A stretch of DNA of 64,000 bases, from contig NZ_JADBEB010000001.1 in NCBI RefSeq assembly GCF_014874095.1, positions 930,001 to 994,000 on the forward strand, given 5' to 3'. Positions 1 to 8,093 of this stretch are shown here, piece by piece. The notes under the pieces were generated by a model. It ran no database searches, was not told the DNA's origin, and saw only the letters and a list, made by a program, of their open reading frames with translations. A program made the translations under genes and the position numbers. This stretch comes from Plantactinospora soyae (GTDB taxonomy: Bacteria; Actinomycetota; Actinomycetes; Mycobacteriales; Micromonosporaceae). How positions within the stretch are numbered: the first letter of the stretch is position 1; every line of letters starts with the position of its first letter.

Positions 1-1296
1 GGTCTCCAGGCCCTCGTCCAGGTCGTCATCGCCGCGATGATCCCGCCACGCGAGCGCGGCCGGTACAACGGGTACCTCGGCGGGGTGATGGCCGTCGCCA
101 CCGTCGGCGGGCCACTGCTCGGCGGCGTCATCGTCGACACCTCCTGGCTCGGCTGGCGCTGGTGCTTCTTCGTCGGCGTACCGATCGCGATCATCGCCAT
201 GGTCGTCCTCCAGGCCACCCTGCGGCTGCCCACCATCCGGCGCGAGAACGTCAAGATCGACTACCTCGGCGCCGCCCTGATCGCCGCCGGTGTCAGCCTG
301 CTGCTCGTCTGGATCTCGTTCGTCGACAGCTCGTTCGGCTGGATCTCCTGGCAGACCGGGGCCATGGTCGGCGGCTCACTGATCCTGCTCGCCCTGGCCG
401 TGCTCGTCGAGTCCCGGGCCGCCGAGCCGGTCGTACCGCTCGACATCGTCCGGCAGCGCACGACCGCGCTCGCCATCCTCGCCAGCCTCGCGGTCGGGAT
501 GGCCATGTTCGGCGGAGCCGTCTTCCTCGGCCAGTACTTCCAGATCGGGCGTGGCTACAGCCCGACCGAGGCCGGCCTGCTCACCATTCCGATGATGGCC
601 GGCGTACTCGGCTCGTCGATCATCGCGGGTCGCCTGATCACCAGGTCCGGACGGGTCAAGCCGTACATCGTCAGCGGCGCGATTATCCTCGTCGCGGGCT
701 TCCTCATGCTCGGCACCATCGACCACCAGACGTCCCTGGTCTTCGTCGGCGCGGCGATGCTGCTCGTCGGCGTCGGAGTCGGCATGAGCATGCAGAACCT
801 GGTGCTCGCCGTGCAGAACACCGTACCGCTGCGGGACATCGGCGCCGCCAGCGCCACGGTCGCGTTCTTCCGCTCGCTCGGCGGCACGATCGGGGTCTCC
901 GTCCTCGGCGCGGTCCTCGCCCGCCGGGTCACCGACCAGATCACCCACGACCTGTCCGCCGCGGGCGTACCGGCCTCGGCGTCCGGCGACGCCGGCGGAA
1001 GCCTCAACCTGGACGTGCTGCCGGAGGCCGTACGGCAGATCGTCCGCAACGCGTACGGCGACGCCACCGGGCACATCTTCCTCATCTCCGCCGCGATCGC
1101 GCTCGTCGGCGTGATCGCCGCCGCCCTGTTCAAGCCGATCATCCTCCGGTCCAGCCTGGACCTGCCGGATGCCGGCCACGCCACCGCCACCGCCGCCGGT
1201 GCCGTCGACGGGGCACCCCCGACCGATCTGGCCGACCTGGCCAGCAGCGGACCGGAGGTCACCGAGACGGCGACGCGGCGGCCGTCCGGCGGCTGA
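1..1296 (+). CDS. DHA2-type MFS drug efflux transporter, 5'-truncated by the window edge
   Basis: Proton-driven multidrug exporter of the inner membrane. The frame is open from base 1, so the true start is upstream and only the C-terminal two thirds or so is present. Visible features are repeated hydrophobic helices and the WRWCFFVGVPIA segment typical of the EmrB/QacA (DHA2, 14-helix) branch. A hydrophilic loop with GDAGGSLNLDVLPEAVR lies before the last helix, also common in DHA2 proteins. The C-terminal tail, about 45 residues, is Ala/Thr/Pro rich and probably cytoplasmic. The substrate cannot be read from the sequence. A universal stress protein gene follows 95 bases downstream. Confidence 0.9.
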   Translation, partial: GLQALVQVVIAAMIPPRERGRYNGYLGGVMAVATVGGPLLGGVIVDTSWLGWRWCFFVGVPIAIIAMVVLQATLRLPTIRRENVKIDYLGAALIAAGVSLLLVWISFVDSSFGWISWQTGAMVGGSLILLALAVLVESRAAEPVVPLDIVRQRTTALAILASLAVGMAMFGGAVFLGQYFQIGRGYSPTEAGLLTIPMMAGVLGSSIIAGRLITRSGRVKPYIVSGAIILVAGFLMLGTIDHQTSLVFVGAAMLLVGVGVGMSMQNLVLAVQNTVPLRDIGAASATVAFFRSLGGTIGVSVLGAVLARRVTDQITHDLSAAGVPASASGDAGGSLNLDVLPEAVRQIVRNAYGDATGHIFLISAAIALVGVIAAALFKPIILRSSLDLPDAGHATATAAGAVDGAPPTDLADLASSGPEVTETATRRPSGG

Positions 1297-1391
1297 GCCA
1301 CGCAAGTACGCCGAAGGCCGTCCGCCCGATGCCGGCGGGCGGCCGTCCGGCAACCGCCCCCACCATCGAGCTACGCGGAGGACGAAGGCAG

Positions 1392-1892
1392 ATGGACGTG
1401 CCCGTCGCCACCCCGGAGGACGAACACTACGGGCCCACGGAGCAGCAACTGCTCGTCGAACGGGGCTTCGACGGACCACGAGTGATCATGGTGGGGATCG
1501 ACGGGAGCCCGACGTCGATGCACGCGGCGTCGTACGCCTGCGGGACGGCCAGACGGCAGCGGTGCCGTCTGGTCGTCGTCTTCGTGGTCCCAGCCGCGTC
1601 CTTCGTCGCCGCGATGTCCGGAGTCGCCGCCGAGGCTCGGGAGAAGGCGTGCCAGGAACTCGCCGCCGACCTGCGCACCGAGGTCCGCCTCATCGCCGAC
1701 GAGTACCGCGTGCCGACCACCTTCGTGACCCGACGCGGCGACCCCTATCTGGAGCTGCGGCAGGCCGCCGACCGGGTCCGGGCCGACCTGGTGGTCGTCG
1801 GGGTGTCCGCCCAGGCCGGACACCGGTTCGTCGGCTCCATCGCGACCCGTCTGGTCCGGCTCGGCCGCTGGCCGGTCGTGGTCGTTCCCTGA
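1392..1892 (+). CDS. Universal stress protein (UspA family)
   Basis: Single-domain cytoplasmic USP of 166 residues. The first 30 residues are a non-conserved extension. The Usp fold then starts at VIMVGIDGSPTSMHAASYAC (the N-terminal strand with the GIDGS nucleotide contact). It ends with DLVVVGVSAQAGHRFVGS and PVVVVP, the usual ATP-site region and last strand, although the G-x2-G-x9-G pattern is imperfect. The start is chosen because GGAGGACGAAGGCAG lies just upstream of this ATG. The position behind an efflux pump gene could indicate co-expression under stress, but there is a 95-base gap. Confidence 0.85.
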   Translation: MDVPVATPEDEHYGPTEQQLLVERGFDGPRVIMVGIDGSPTSMHAASYACGTARRQRCRLVVVFVVPAASFVAAMSGVAAEAREKACQELAADLRTEVRLIADEYRVPTTFVTRRGDPYLELRQAADRVRADLVVVGVSAQAGHRFVGSIATRLVRLGRWPVVVVP

Positions 1893-1919
1893 CTCTGACC
1901 GGTCTGCGTCGACCGGGGA

Positions 1920-1940
1920 CTTGTATATACCTGCTACAAG
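1920..1940. promoter_or_regulatory. Candidate PadR operator: CTTGTA-N9-TACAAG
   Basis: A perfect 6-bp inverted repeat with a 9-bp AT-rich spacer lies 14 bases before the PadR start codon. Autoregulation through an inverted repeat overlapping the promoter is common for PadR proteins. The TATATAC and TATATG stretches here could be the -10 region. The site is visible; its use as an operator is inferred. Confidence 0.5.
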
Positions 1941-1954
1941 TATATGCTGCCGCC

Positions 1955-2302
1955 ATGAGTGAGCCGCCCATGAGGGAACCCACCTATCTGATCCTCGCCG
2001 CCCTGGTCGAGGCGCCACAGCACGGATACGCGCTCCTGGAAGAGGTCCGGCGGATCTCCGACGGGCGGGTCAACCTGCGGGCCGGCACGCTCTACGCCGT
2101 ACTCGACCGGCTGCGGGCCGACGGGCTGGCCGAGGTGGACCGCGAGGAACTGGTGCAGTCGCGGCTGCGCCGCTACTACCGGCTCACCGCGCTGGGCGCG
2201 CGCCGGCTGGCCGAGGAGACCGCCCGGCTGCGCAGCAACGTCGACGCCGCCACGGTACGACTGCGCCGCGCCGGCCTGCTCACCGACGGCGGTGCGGCAT
2301 GA
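1955..2302 (+). CDS. PadR family transcriptional regulator
   Basis: Winged-helix repressor of 115 residues, the usual size for the short PadR subfamily. EPTYLILAALVEAPQHGYAL is the conserved PadR start of the DNA-binding domain. GTLYAVLDRLRADGLAE is the recognition helix and wing region. The C-terminal helix (residues 80-110) would form the dimer interface. Its stop overlaps the start of the next membrane-protein gene (ATGA), so the two are translationally coupled. PadR genes are often paired with a membrane protein they control. A candidate operator lies directly upstream. Confidence 0.88.
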   Translation: MSEPPMREPTYLILAALVEAPQHGYALLEEVRRISDGRVNLRAGTLYAVLDRLRADGLAEVDREELVQSRLRRYYRLTALGARRLAEETARLRSNVDAATVRLRRAGLLTDGGAA

Positions 2303-3498
2303 CGCTGGAGCGCTGGTACCGCCGCCTGCTGGCCTGCTACCCGTGGGAACACCGCCGGGAGTACGAGGAAGAGATGCTCGGCGTACTGCTCGACGACGCC
2401 GGTTCCCAGCGGCACCGGCCACCGGTCGGAGACGTCCTCGCCCTGCTGGGAGGGGCGCTGCGGGCCCATGTCCGGTACCCCGCCATCAGGCTGTCCGAGC
2501 GGTCGTGGCGGCAGGCCGCGGCGATAATGGGATTCCTCGGCCCGGTCGTCCTGTTCGCGTACACGGTCCGTCTTCCGCTGTTGAATCTCAGCCAGGGATG
2601 GATCGACTCTCCGCTACCGTTCTCCTGGGCCGCGGTGTGGCTGACCGTGGCGGTGCTGGCCGCGATCGGACGGCACCGGACGGCGGCGGTACTGGCGTGG
2701 CCCGCCGCCGCGCTCGAAGTGGCCCGGGCGGACGGCCGGTACGACTACGTGTCCGTGTTCAACCTGTGGCCCACGGCGCTCGCCGTGCTCGCCGCGACGG
2801 CGCTGACCGTGGCAGGACCCCGCTCGGGTGCGGCCCTGCTCGGGCGGTGGCGGCTCGCCCTGCTGTCCGGGGCCACGCTGATGCTCGGTGCCGCGCCCGC
2901 GATCACGGTGGTCGTCCTGTCGTTCGTCCCCGTCGCGGACCCCGGCAATTTCCGGACCTTCTGGATCTTCACCAGCAACGTCACCTACCTGGAAGCACTG
3001 CTGCTCTCCGCCGGATACGCGATCGGCCTCCTCGCGGTGCTGAGCCTCAACGCGACGCTGCGCCGGCGGATCATCGCGCTACTCGTCCCGGTCGGCGCGT
3101 TGTTGCTGCTCAGCCGGGTCGGACTCAGATACTCGTCGCTCATGGACAGGCCGTTCGACGCGGGGGTTCCGGCCAACCTGAACCTGACCCAATGGCTGCT
3201 GCTGGCGCTGGTCCCGCTGTCGGCGCTGGCGGTCGCGGTGGCGGGGGTACACCGCTGGGAACGGTCGCAGCGGGTGATGGCCCTCGGCGGCCCCGCCAGC
3301 CGGCTGGCGGGCACGTCACCACAGGCTGTCGAGCGCGGCCACCCGCGCACGGAGGCGGCGGGCATCCCGGGCGGGCAGGGCGGCGACCGCGACGTCCAGA
3401 ATCCACCGCACCTGCGAGGGGTCGGGGCAGCAGCGCATGATCCCGCAGCCGGCGGTCAGGTCCCAGAAGCGCCGTTGGGGGTGCCGGACAAACCATGA
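2299..3498 (+). CDS. Multi-pass membrane protein coupled to PadR, function unknown
   Basis: No function recognised. The first 60 residues (MTLERWYRRLLACYPWEHRREYEEEMLGVLL) match the soluble segment commonly seen in membrane proteins encoded beside PadR regulators in actinobacteria. About eight hydrophobic helices follow to residue 320. From about residue 325 the protein becomes Gly/Pro/Ala rich and non-hydrophobic, and this part is antisense to the convergent gene at 3316-3669. The last 60 codons may therefore be an artefact of a lost stop, or the two genes really overlap. The start overlaps the PadR stop by 4 bases. Confidence 0.75.
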   Translation: MTLERWYRRLLACYPWEHRREYEEEMLGVLLDDAGSQRHRPPVGDVLALLGGALRAHVRYPAIRLSERSWRQAAAIMGFLGPVVLFAYTVRLPLLNLSQGWIDSPLPFSWAAVWLTVAVLAAIGRHRTAAVLAWPAAALEVARADGRYDYVSVFNLWPTALAVLAATALTVAGPRSGAALLGRWRLALLSGATLMLGAAPAITVVVLSFVPVADPGNFRTFWIFTSNVTYLEALLLSAGYAIGLLAVLSLNATLRRRIIALLVPVGALLLLSRVGLRYSSLMDRPFDAGVPANLNLTQWLLLALVPLSALAVAVAGVHRWERSQRVMALGGPASRLAGTSPQAVERGHPRTEAAGIPGGQGGDRDVQNPPHLRGVGAAAHDPAAGGQVPEAPLGVPDKP

Positions 3499-3669
3499 CC
3501 AGGTCATGAACGCGTCGAAGACGGCCTCGTCCCACAGGCGGGTGCGTTCGAGGTAGGCGATGGCTCTCAGGCCCCGGGGCGAGAGTGCGGGTAGGACGGA
3601 GGTTGTTCCGTCGAGTGGCCGTCGGTAGATGGACTCGGCACGGAGCCGGGCGGGAGGCCTACGCGGCAT
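3316..3669 (-). CDS. Conserved hypothetical protein, convergent with the PadR-linked membrane gene
   Basis: Function unknown. The 117-residue soluble protein has the look of a real family: RAIAYLERTRLWDEAVFDAF, a Trp/Phe-rich middle (TWSWFVRHPQRRFWDLTAGCGIM) and an Arg/Ala-rich helical end. The start at 3669 was preferred over 3699 because GAAAGGGTC precedes it at normal spacing. Its 3' third overlaps the membrane-protein reading frame on the other strand by 183 bases. The residue pattern here is more protein-like than that of the opposing tail. Confidence 0.6.
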   Translation of the reverse strand: MPRRPPARLRAESIYRRPLDGTTSVLPALSPRGLRAIAYLERTRLWDEAVFDAFMTWSWFVRHPQRRFWDLTAGCGIMRCCPDPSQVRWILDVAVAALPARDARRLRARVAALDSLW

Positions 3670-3953
3670 GACCCTTTCGTGGCATCGACATGCCGACATC
3701 GTCGCACGGCCGTCCCCGGCCGCCGTGCTCCTGGTACCCGCGCTACCCGAGCGGCTGACCGGTCCATCCGGATTGCGAGGACCGGATACCCGGCGGGTGA
3801 TGTGGCGGCACGAGAACGGCCACCGACCGGCGTCTACGCTGGTCAGTGGCCGTTTCCCACCCGCTTGGCACTGGGTGGGGAATTCGAGCCGTTCGGCAGG
3901 GCGTCACGAGGCTCCGGCTACCGGGGCAACCGGAGCCTCGCCGGTGGCCGGCG

Positions 3954-4892
3954 TCAGCCGGCCGCGACTGCCGTGATGGAGAAGGTGGTGGCGTTGTCGG
4001 ACGGGTCGGCGTCCGGCACCGGCGCCGAGGACCACGGGTCGGTCTGCACCTCGATGCCGGCCTCGCCCAGGTCGCCGAGCGGCGTGCTGGCCGACCCGGT
4101 GAAGACGAGGTCGAAGTTGCGCGCCTCGCCCTCCATGAACTGGCCACCGGGGACGCAGAAGTGCGCGCAGCCGTCGGTCGGGACCGTGGAGATCTCGTAG
4201 ACACCGGCCGGCAGATCCCGGGTGAACAGGTAGAGCCCGTTGTGCGGGGCGTCGCTGTCGTACCGCACCGTCAGCGGCAGGCGTCCCTCGAAGGTGCCGT
4301 CCGGCTGCCGTACCAGCGTCAGGTCACCGGCGGTGATGCCGGACTCCGGCTGCTGGTCCCGGACGTACGTCTGCGGGTCGCTCAGCGAACCGGTGGACGA
4401 GCGGAACCGGGACCGGAAAGTCTCATCGGTGACGACCGCGCCGTCGACCTTGACGGCCAGGCGTCCGTTCTTGGCCTTCATGGCGTACGGCTGGATCTTG
4501 GTGAGGACCTGGAAGTCGATGGCGAAGGCCCGCTGCTCTCCCGGCTGCAACTCGCCACCTGGAACGTCACACTCGACCCGGACCCGCCCGTCCGGCAGAC
4601 GGTCCCCGCCGCTGTAGCAGGTCACGCCCCACTCCAGGTTCTCGTACGAACCCGGGACCGGCTCGGTGATCACGTAGGTGGCCCGGCCCGGCTCGGCGCC
4701 CTGGTAGGTCAGCTCGACCTGAAGCGAGCCGCGGTAGCCGCGGTCGGTCGGCTCGAGGACCAACCGGTCGGCGACGGTCGCGGTCGAATCGGCGGCCTTG
4801 GTCGGCGCGGCCTGGGCGGCGGGCACCGCCATCGACAGCGTGGCGGCCAGCCCGACCAGGCCAGCGAGCACAGTGGACACACTTCTACGCAT
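3954..4892 (-). CDS. Secreted protein of unknown function
   Basis: Extracytoplasmic protein of 312 residues. A clear Sec signal peptide, MRRSVSTVLAGLVGLAATL through AVPAAQA, ends at about residue 28. The mature part is rich in beta-prone segments and has two similar halves, each opening with a statement-like strand pair (RGYRGSLQVELTYQG and FEGRLPLTVRYDS). This suggests two Ig-like or beta-sandwich domains. Paired cysteines (CYSGGD with ECDVPGG; CAHFCVPGG) suggest disulphides. No catalytic motif or anchor is seen. It stands alone, with no operon partner. Confidence 0.75.
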   Translation of the reverse strand: MRRSVSTVLAGLVGLAATLSMAVPAAQAAPTKAADSTATVADRLVLEPTDRGYRGSLQVELTYQGAEPGRATYVITEPVPGSYENLEWGVTCYSGGDRLPDGRVRVECDVPGGELQPGEQRAFAIDFQVLTKIQPYAMKAKNGRLAVKVDGAVVTDETFRSRFRSSTGSLSDPQTYVRDQQPESGITAGDLTLVRQPDGTFEGRLPLTVRYDSDAPHNGLYLFTRDLPAGVYEISTVPTDGCAHFCVPGGQFMEGEARNFDLVFTGSASTPLGDLGEAGIEVQTDPWSSAPVPDADPSDNATTFSITAVAAG

Positions 4893-5120
4893 GCGTTTCT
4901 CCCCGTAGTTCCGTCAGCGGCGGACTGCCCACCGTGAGCGGTCCCCCATGATGCCAGTCCTCTGCAACCCCATCAGAGCAGGAGAAATGAGAATCCTCTT
5001 AGGACGTAGCCTTGGTTGTGGCGCTGTGGCACAGGGCCGTCCTTCGGGCGGTCCGGATGTCTGGTGGCCCGGTTTCGTCGACCGGTCTCCCGTCCGTGGT
5101 CGGAGCGGGGAAGGATTCGC

Positions 5121-5747
5121 TCAGCTCGGAGGTCGCCGCGCCCAGAAGAGGGCGTGTCCACCGGTGCCCTCCGGGACGAAACCCTCGAAGGTGATCGTCA
5201 GTCCCGCCTGGGACAGCCAGGACCGGTAGGTGGAGACGTCGGCGTGGGTCCACCACATGGCGGCGGGGCCGTCGAGCCAGTTCTCCTCGGTGCCGGTCCA
5301 GGCGTCGTGGCCGACGGTCGTCAGTAGCCAGCCTCCGGGGCGTAGCCAGCTGGCGATTCGATTGATCAGGCGCGGCTGGTCGGCCAGGGGCATGTGGATG
5401 AGGGCGTAGAGGCAGACAACGGCGTCGAAAGACGTCGGCGGCAGGTCGAGTCGGGTGGCGTCGGCTCGGAGGAAGGTGCCGTCGGGGACCAGGCGGCGCG
5501 CCCGCTCGATCTGCACGTCGCTGATGTCGACGCCGGTGACGTGATGTCCGACGCCGGTGAGGAACCGGGCGACCGGCACGCCACAACCGCAGCCAAGGTC
5601 GAGGACCGCCGCCGGGATCGGTAGGCGTCGGCGCAGTTCTGCGAGCCAGGGCGCGTAGTGGCCGTCGTCCGCGTCGTCCGCGCGGTAGTGGTAGGAAAGC
5701 GCGTCGTACCCGCGTCGTACCAGGTCACGCTCGTCGTCGCTGTCCAT
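5121..5747 (-). CDS. Class I SAM-dependent methyltransferase
   Basis: Small-molecule-type methyltransferase of 208 residues. Motif I is VLDLGCGCGVPVARFL (residues 48-63), followed by VTGVDISDVQIERAR with the acidic residue that binds the SAM ribose. FDAVVCLYALIHMPLADQ (motif IV region) and LRPGGWLLTTVG (post-motif strand) complete the Rossmann fold. The C-terminal GHALFWARRP is typical of Methyltransf_25/11 proteins. The substrate is unknown. It follows the acidic-protein gene by 10 bases and is probably in the same operon. Confidence 0.88.
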   Translation of the reverse strand: MDSDDERDLVRRGYDALSYHYRADDADDGHYAPWLAELRRRLPIPAAVLDLGCGCGVPVARFLTGVGHHVTGVDISDVQIERARRLVPDGTFLRADATRLDLPPTSFDAVVCLYALIHMPLADQPRLINRIASWLRPGGWLLTTVGHDAWTGTEENWLDGPAAMWWTHADVSTYRSWLSQAGLTITFEGFVPEGTGGHALFWARRPPS

Positions 5748-5757
5748 CGTGGCGAGG

Positions 5758-6045
5758 TCAGGAGGCGTGTGGCCGAGTGCCGAATTGTTTGTCCTCGCCC
5801 GCGTCCTCGTCGTCGGCCGCGTTTTCGTCCGCGTTCTCGTCGTCGTTTTCGTCGTCGTTTTCGTCGTCGTCCGCGTCTCGCAGGAGCAGGTCGAGATCTT
5901 CGGGACTCATGCGCTTGATTTCGGCCTCCAGCTTGCGGCTGTAGTGGCGATCGTTTGGATCACTGCCGTTCCCGGCGGCCACCCGGCCGTACGCCTTCAT
6001 GAACGGTCCGATCGACCGTTGGAGACGCTCCCTCCTGTGCCCCAT
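5758..6045 (-). CDS. Small protein with an acidic Asp/Glu/Asn repeat tail
   Basis: No family recognised. From ATG 6045 the product has 95 residues: a basic helical head (MGHRRERLQRSIGPFMKAYG), a middle KLEAEIKRMSPEDLDLLLRD, then DDD-ENDDENDDENADENAADDED, an acidic repeat encoded by tandem TCGTCGTTTTCG-like units at about 5810-5880. A longer frame reaching 6234 exists, but the extra 63 residues look non-coding. The head and central helix could bind nucleic acid or a partner and the tail could mimic DNA charge, but this is speculation. It lies upstream of, and probably co-transcribed with, the methyltransferase gene. Confidence 0.55.
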   Translation of the reverse strand: MGHRRERLQRSIGPFMKAYGRVAAGNGSDPNDRHYSRKLEAEIKRMSPEDLDLLLRDADDDENDDENDDENADENAADDEDAGEDKQFGTRPHAS

Positions 6046-6256
6046 CGATCGAAGGTAGGCCGCGCATGGTGAGCCACGCCACTGGTTTACCCGCCGAACC
6101 AGGCGGCGGCCACGGTCAGGTCGGTGGTGGGAATCGCCGCCCCGCAAATGGGCGGACAGCACGGCGGGGCATCGACGCGAGAGGTCTCGGTTCCGCGTTG
6201 GTGCCCCGCTCGTGCGTTTGTGCAGGAGCGCCATTCATGTCCGGCGCGTCGTCGAA

Positions 6257-6730
6257 CTACGGTACGGAAGCAGGGGTCGGTGCCACTGTCCGGATGGGCG
6301 GCTCCTCGGTGAAGTCCGGGTTCGGTGCCACCGTCGGGTAGGACGGCTCCTCCGTCGAGTCCGGGTTCGGTGGCACCGTCGGCTCCTCGGTCGAATCCGG
6401 GTTAGGTGCCACCGTCGGGTAGGACGGCTCCTCGGTCGACTGCGGGGTCGGTGCGACCGTCGGGTAGGACGGCTGGTCGGTCGACTGCGGGGTCGGTGAC
6501 ACTGTCGGTGCGGCCGGACGCTGATCCACGGGCTGCCTGGTCGCGGCGATCGCGATGGGTGCGGCGATGAGCATGACAGCCGCCGTGCCGACCCCCGCCA
6601 GCGTCAGCGTCGTACGGCGTCGCAGTCGGGCCCGTCGCTCTGCCCCGGTGAACGGGTCTGTCATCGTCGGTGTCTCCTCGGCTAGTTCGGAAAGGGTGGA
6701 GCGGATGAGGTCTTCGAACGGGGTGGTCAC
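6257..6730 (-). CDS. Single-pass membrane protein with Pro/Thr repeat tail, coupled to the SigE-family sigma gene
   Basis: Probable sigma-factor partner of 157 residues. The GTG at 6730 overlaps the sigma stop (GTGA), which fixes the start and couples translation. The cytoplasmic head is about 40 residues (VTTPFEDLIRSTLSELAEE...). One hydrophobic helix follows (TLTLAGVGTAAVMLIAAPIAIA). The tail is an extracellular tandem of about 15-residue units of the type PSYPTVAPTPQSTEE, one unit shortened to PTVPPNPDSTEE. Genes in this position beside SigE-family factors often act as membrane anti-sigma or surface proteins. No zinc-binding HxxxCxxC anti-sigma motif is present, so an anti-sigma role is only inferred. 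Confidence 0.75.
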   Translation of the reverse strand: MTTPFEDLIRSTLSELAEETPTMTDPFTGAERRARLRRRTTLTLAGVGTAAVMLIAAPIAIAATRQPVDQRPAAPTVSPTPQSTDQPSYPTVAPTPQSTEEPSYPTVAPNPDSTEEPTVPPNPDSTEEPSYPTVAPNPDFTEEPPIRTVAPTPASVP

Positions 6731-7236
6731 CGCAGCACCTCCAGGCCAGTGACATCCGGCAGCATTCGACGCAGTCGGGCGATCGCCCGGTGCGTCCGGC
6801 TCCGTACGGTGCCGACGGAGCAACCCAGCATTTCGGCGACCTGGGTCTCGGTGAGGTCCTCGTAGTAGCGCAGGACCACCACCGCGCGCTGTGCCGGTGG
6901 TAACCGCCGCAGTGCCGCGCGCATGGCGAGCCGTACGTCGGTGCCACCGCTCCGATCCGGGTCGATCCCCTCGTCAGCCTCGGTGAGCCGAATCTCCCGG
7001 TAGCGACGCAGTCGCCGCCACCAGCTCACCTGCTCCCGGTACATGACCGTGCGGACGTACCCCTCCGGATCGGCGTTGCGCAGGGTCGGCCACTTGGTGA
7101 TGGTCCTGGCCAACGCCGACTGGAGAAGGTCCTCCGCGGCGTGCCGGTCCCCGGTGAGCAGGTACGCGACCCGCATCAGCGCCGGGGTACGGCTGGTCAC
7201 GAACTCGGTCAGCCGCGTTCTCTCTTCCTCGTCCAC
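6727..7236 (-). CDS. SigE-family ECF RNA polymerase sigma factor
   Basis: Sigma factor of 169 residues with only regions 2 and 4. Region 2 spans about residues 13-80 (FVTSRTPALMRVAYLLTGDR, AAEDLLQSALARTITKWPTL, YVRTVMYREQVSWWRR). Region 4 spans about 105-160 and contains the helix-turn-helix TETQVAEMLGCSVGTVRSRT. The RLTEFVTSRTPALMRVAYLL start is characteristic of the actinobacterial SigE-like subgroup. The GTG start is preceded by AAGGGGGG. Promoter targets are unknown; the coupled downstream membrane protein is the likely regulator or target. Confidence 0.92.
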   Translation of the reverse strand: MDEEERTRLTEFVTSRTPALMRVAYLLTGDRHAAEDLLQSALARTITKWPTLRNADPEGYVRTVMYREQVSWWRRLRRYREIRLTEADEGIDPDRSGGTDVRLAMRAALRRLPPAQRAVVVLRYYEDLTETQVAEMLGCSVGTVRSRTHRAIARLRRMLPDVTGLEVLR

Positions 7237-7383
7237 CTACCCCCCTTGTTCCTCCGTCAAGAGATACAGACGCCCCGGGTGGGTGGATCTATCCACTGGC
7301 CCACATCTTTCGGATGCTCTGCCGCCCGCCTCCGGTACGGCGCCCACGATCGCAAGGCACAGGGGTGCGGCGACGGCGAGTTC

Positions 7384-7956
7384 GTGAATAAGCCGGAAGA
7401 CAACGCCGCGCTGAAGGCAGACCATGTACGGATGCTCAGGAAGGATGCTGTCGCCCGCCTCCAGGACGCGGCCGTACTGTGGAGCGTCGGATCTGGTACG
7501 GCGGCCGACGTGATCGACGCTGCCTGTGACTGCCTCGTCGCAGGCGTCGACAGTCCGACTCTTCGGATACTGGCCGGCATCTCGCCGGCGCGTGGCAGCG
7601 AAAGTGATGAGCTACGCCGTTGGCTCGAAGGCGCTCTTGTAGAGCTCTCCTTGACCTACTACCGGGAGGGGAGCCGAGAGGGTGAAGAGAAGGCCCTCCG
7701 GATCATGGCCCGACGGCTGCTCGCCGGGACCATCACGCCTCGTGACCTAACATCCTGGGCATACGGGGTCATCACCTGGGAGGGCACTCCCCTGGCAGGT
7801 GAGCTGATCAACCTTGAGAACACCTACGAGTGCCTCACTGCCGTCTACGAGGAGCACGAGCCCACCAGTACGGCGATCGAGAAGGTCGACGCGGATGTCA
7901 TCGCCGAAGCTCGGCGCCTGGTCGGCGACAGTGCCGCTGAGAACGACCGGGGGTGA
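7384..7956 (+). CDS. Hypothetical soluble protein
   Basis: Family not recognised. The 190-residue product is mostly helical and acidic, without membrane segments. ADVIDAACDCLVAGVDSPTLRILAGISPARGSESDELRRWLE and a C-terminal ANTAIEKVDADVIAEARRLV-like helix are the most ordered parts. The start is uncertain: GTG 7384 follows GGCGACGGCGAG, and ATG 7423 is an alternative. Codon use is normal for the genome. It is divergent from the sigma factor gene, sharing a 147-base intergenic region, but nothing links the two functionally. Confidence 0.6.
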   Translation: MNKPEDNAALKADHVRMLRKDAVARLQDAAVLWSVGSGTAADVIDAACDCLVAGVDSPTLRILAGISPARGSESDELRRWLEGALVELSLTYYREGSREGEEKALRIMARRLLAGTITPRDLTSWAYGVITWEGTPLAGELINLENTYECLTAVYEEHEPTSTAIEKVDADVIAEARRLVGDSAAENDRG

Positions 7957-8093
7957 ACCACCGGCTCTGGTCGGAGCGCACCGCCGATCGTGCCATTCAT
8001 GGTGTGTCGTCTCGCCGGGGATGCGATTGGCGCAGATATTGCCGAGTGGGCAGGCCGAAATTCGTACGGAGCCGCAGTTCCGCTTGCGGCGTT

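Noticed and set aside
3846-4937. A 363-codon open frame opposite the secreted-protein gene
   Set aside because: The minus-strand protein has a clean signal peptide and paired cysteines; the plus frame has neither.
5810-5880. Possible CRISPR-like or simple repeat
   Set aside because: Contiguous in-frame repeats encoding Asp/Glu/Asn; no spacers.
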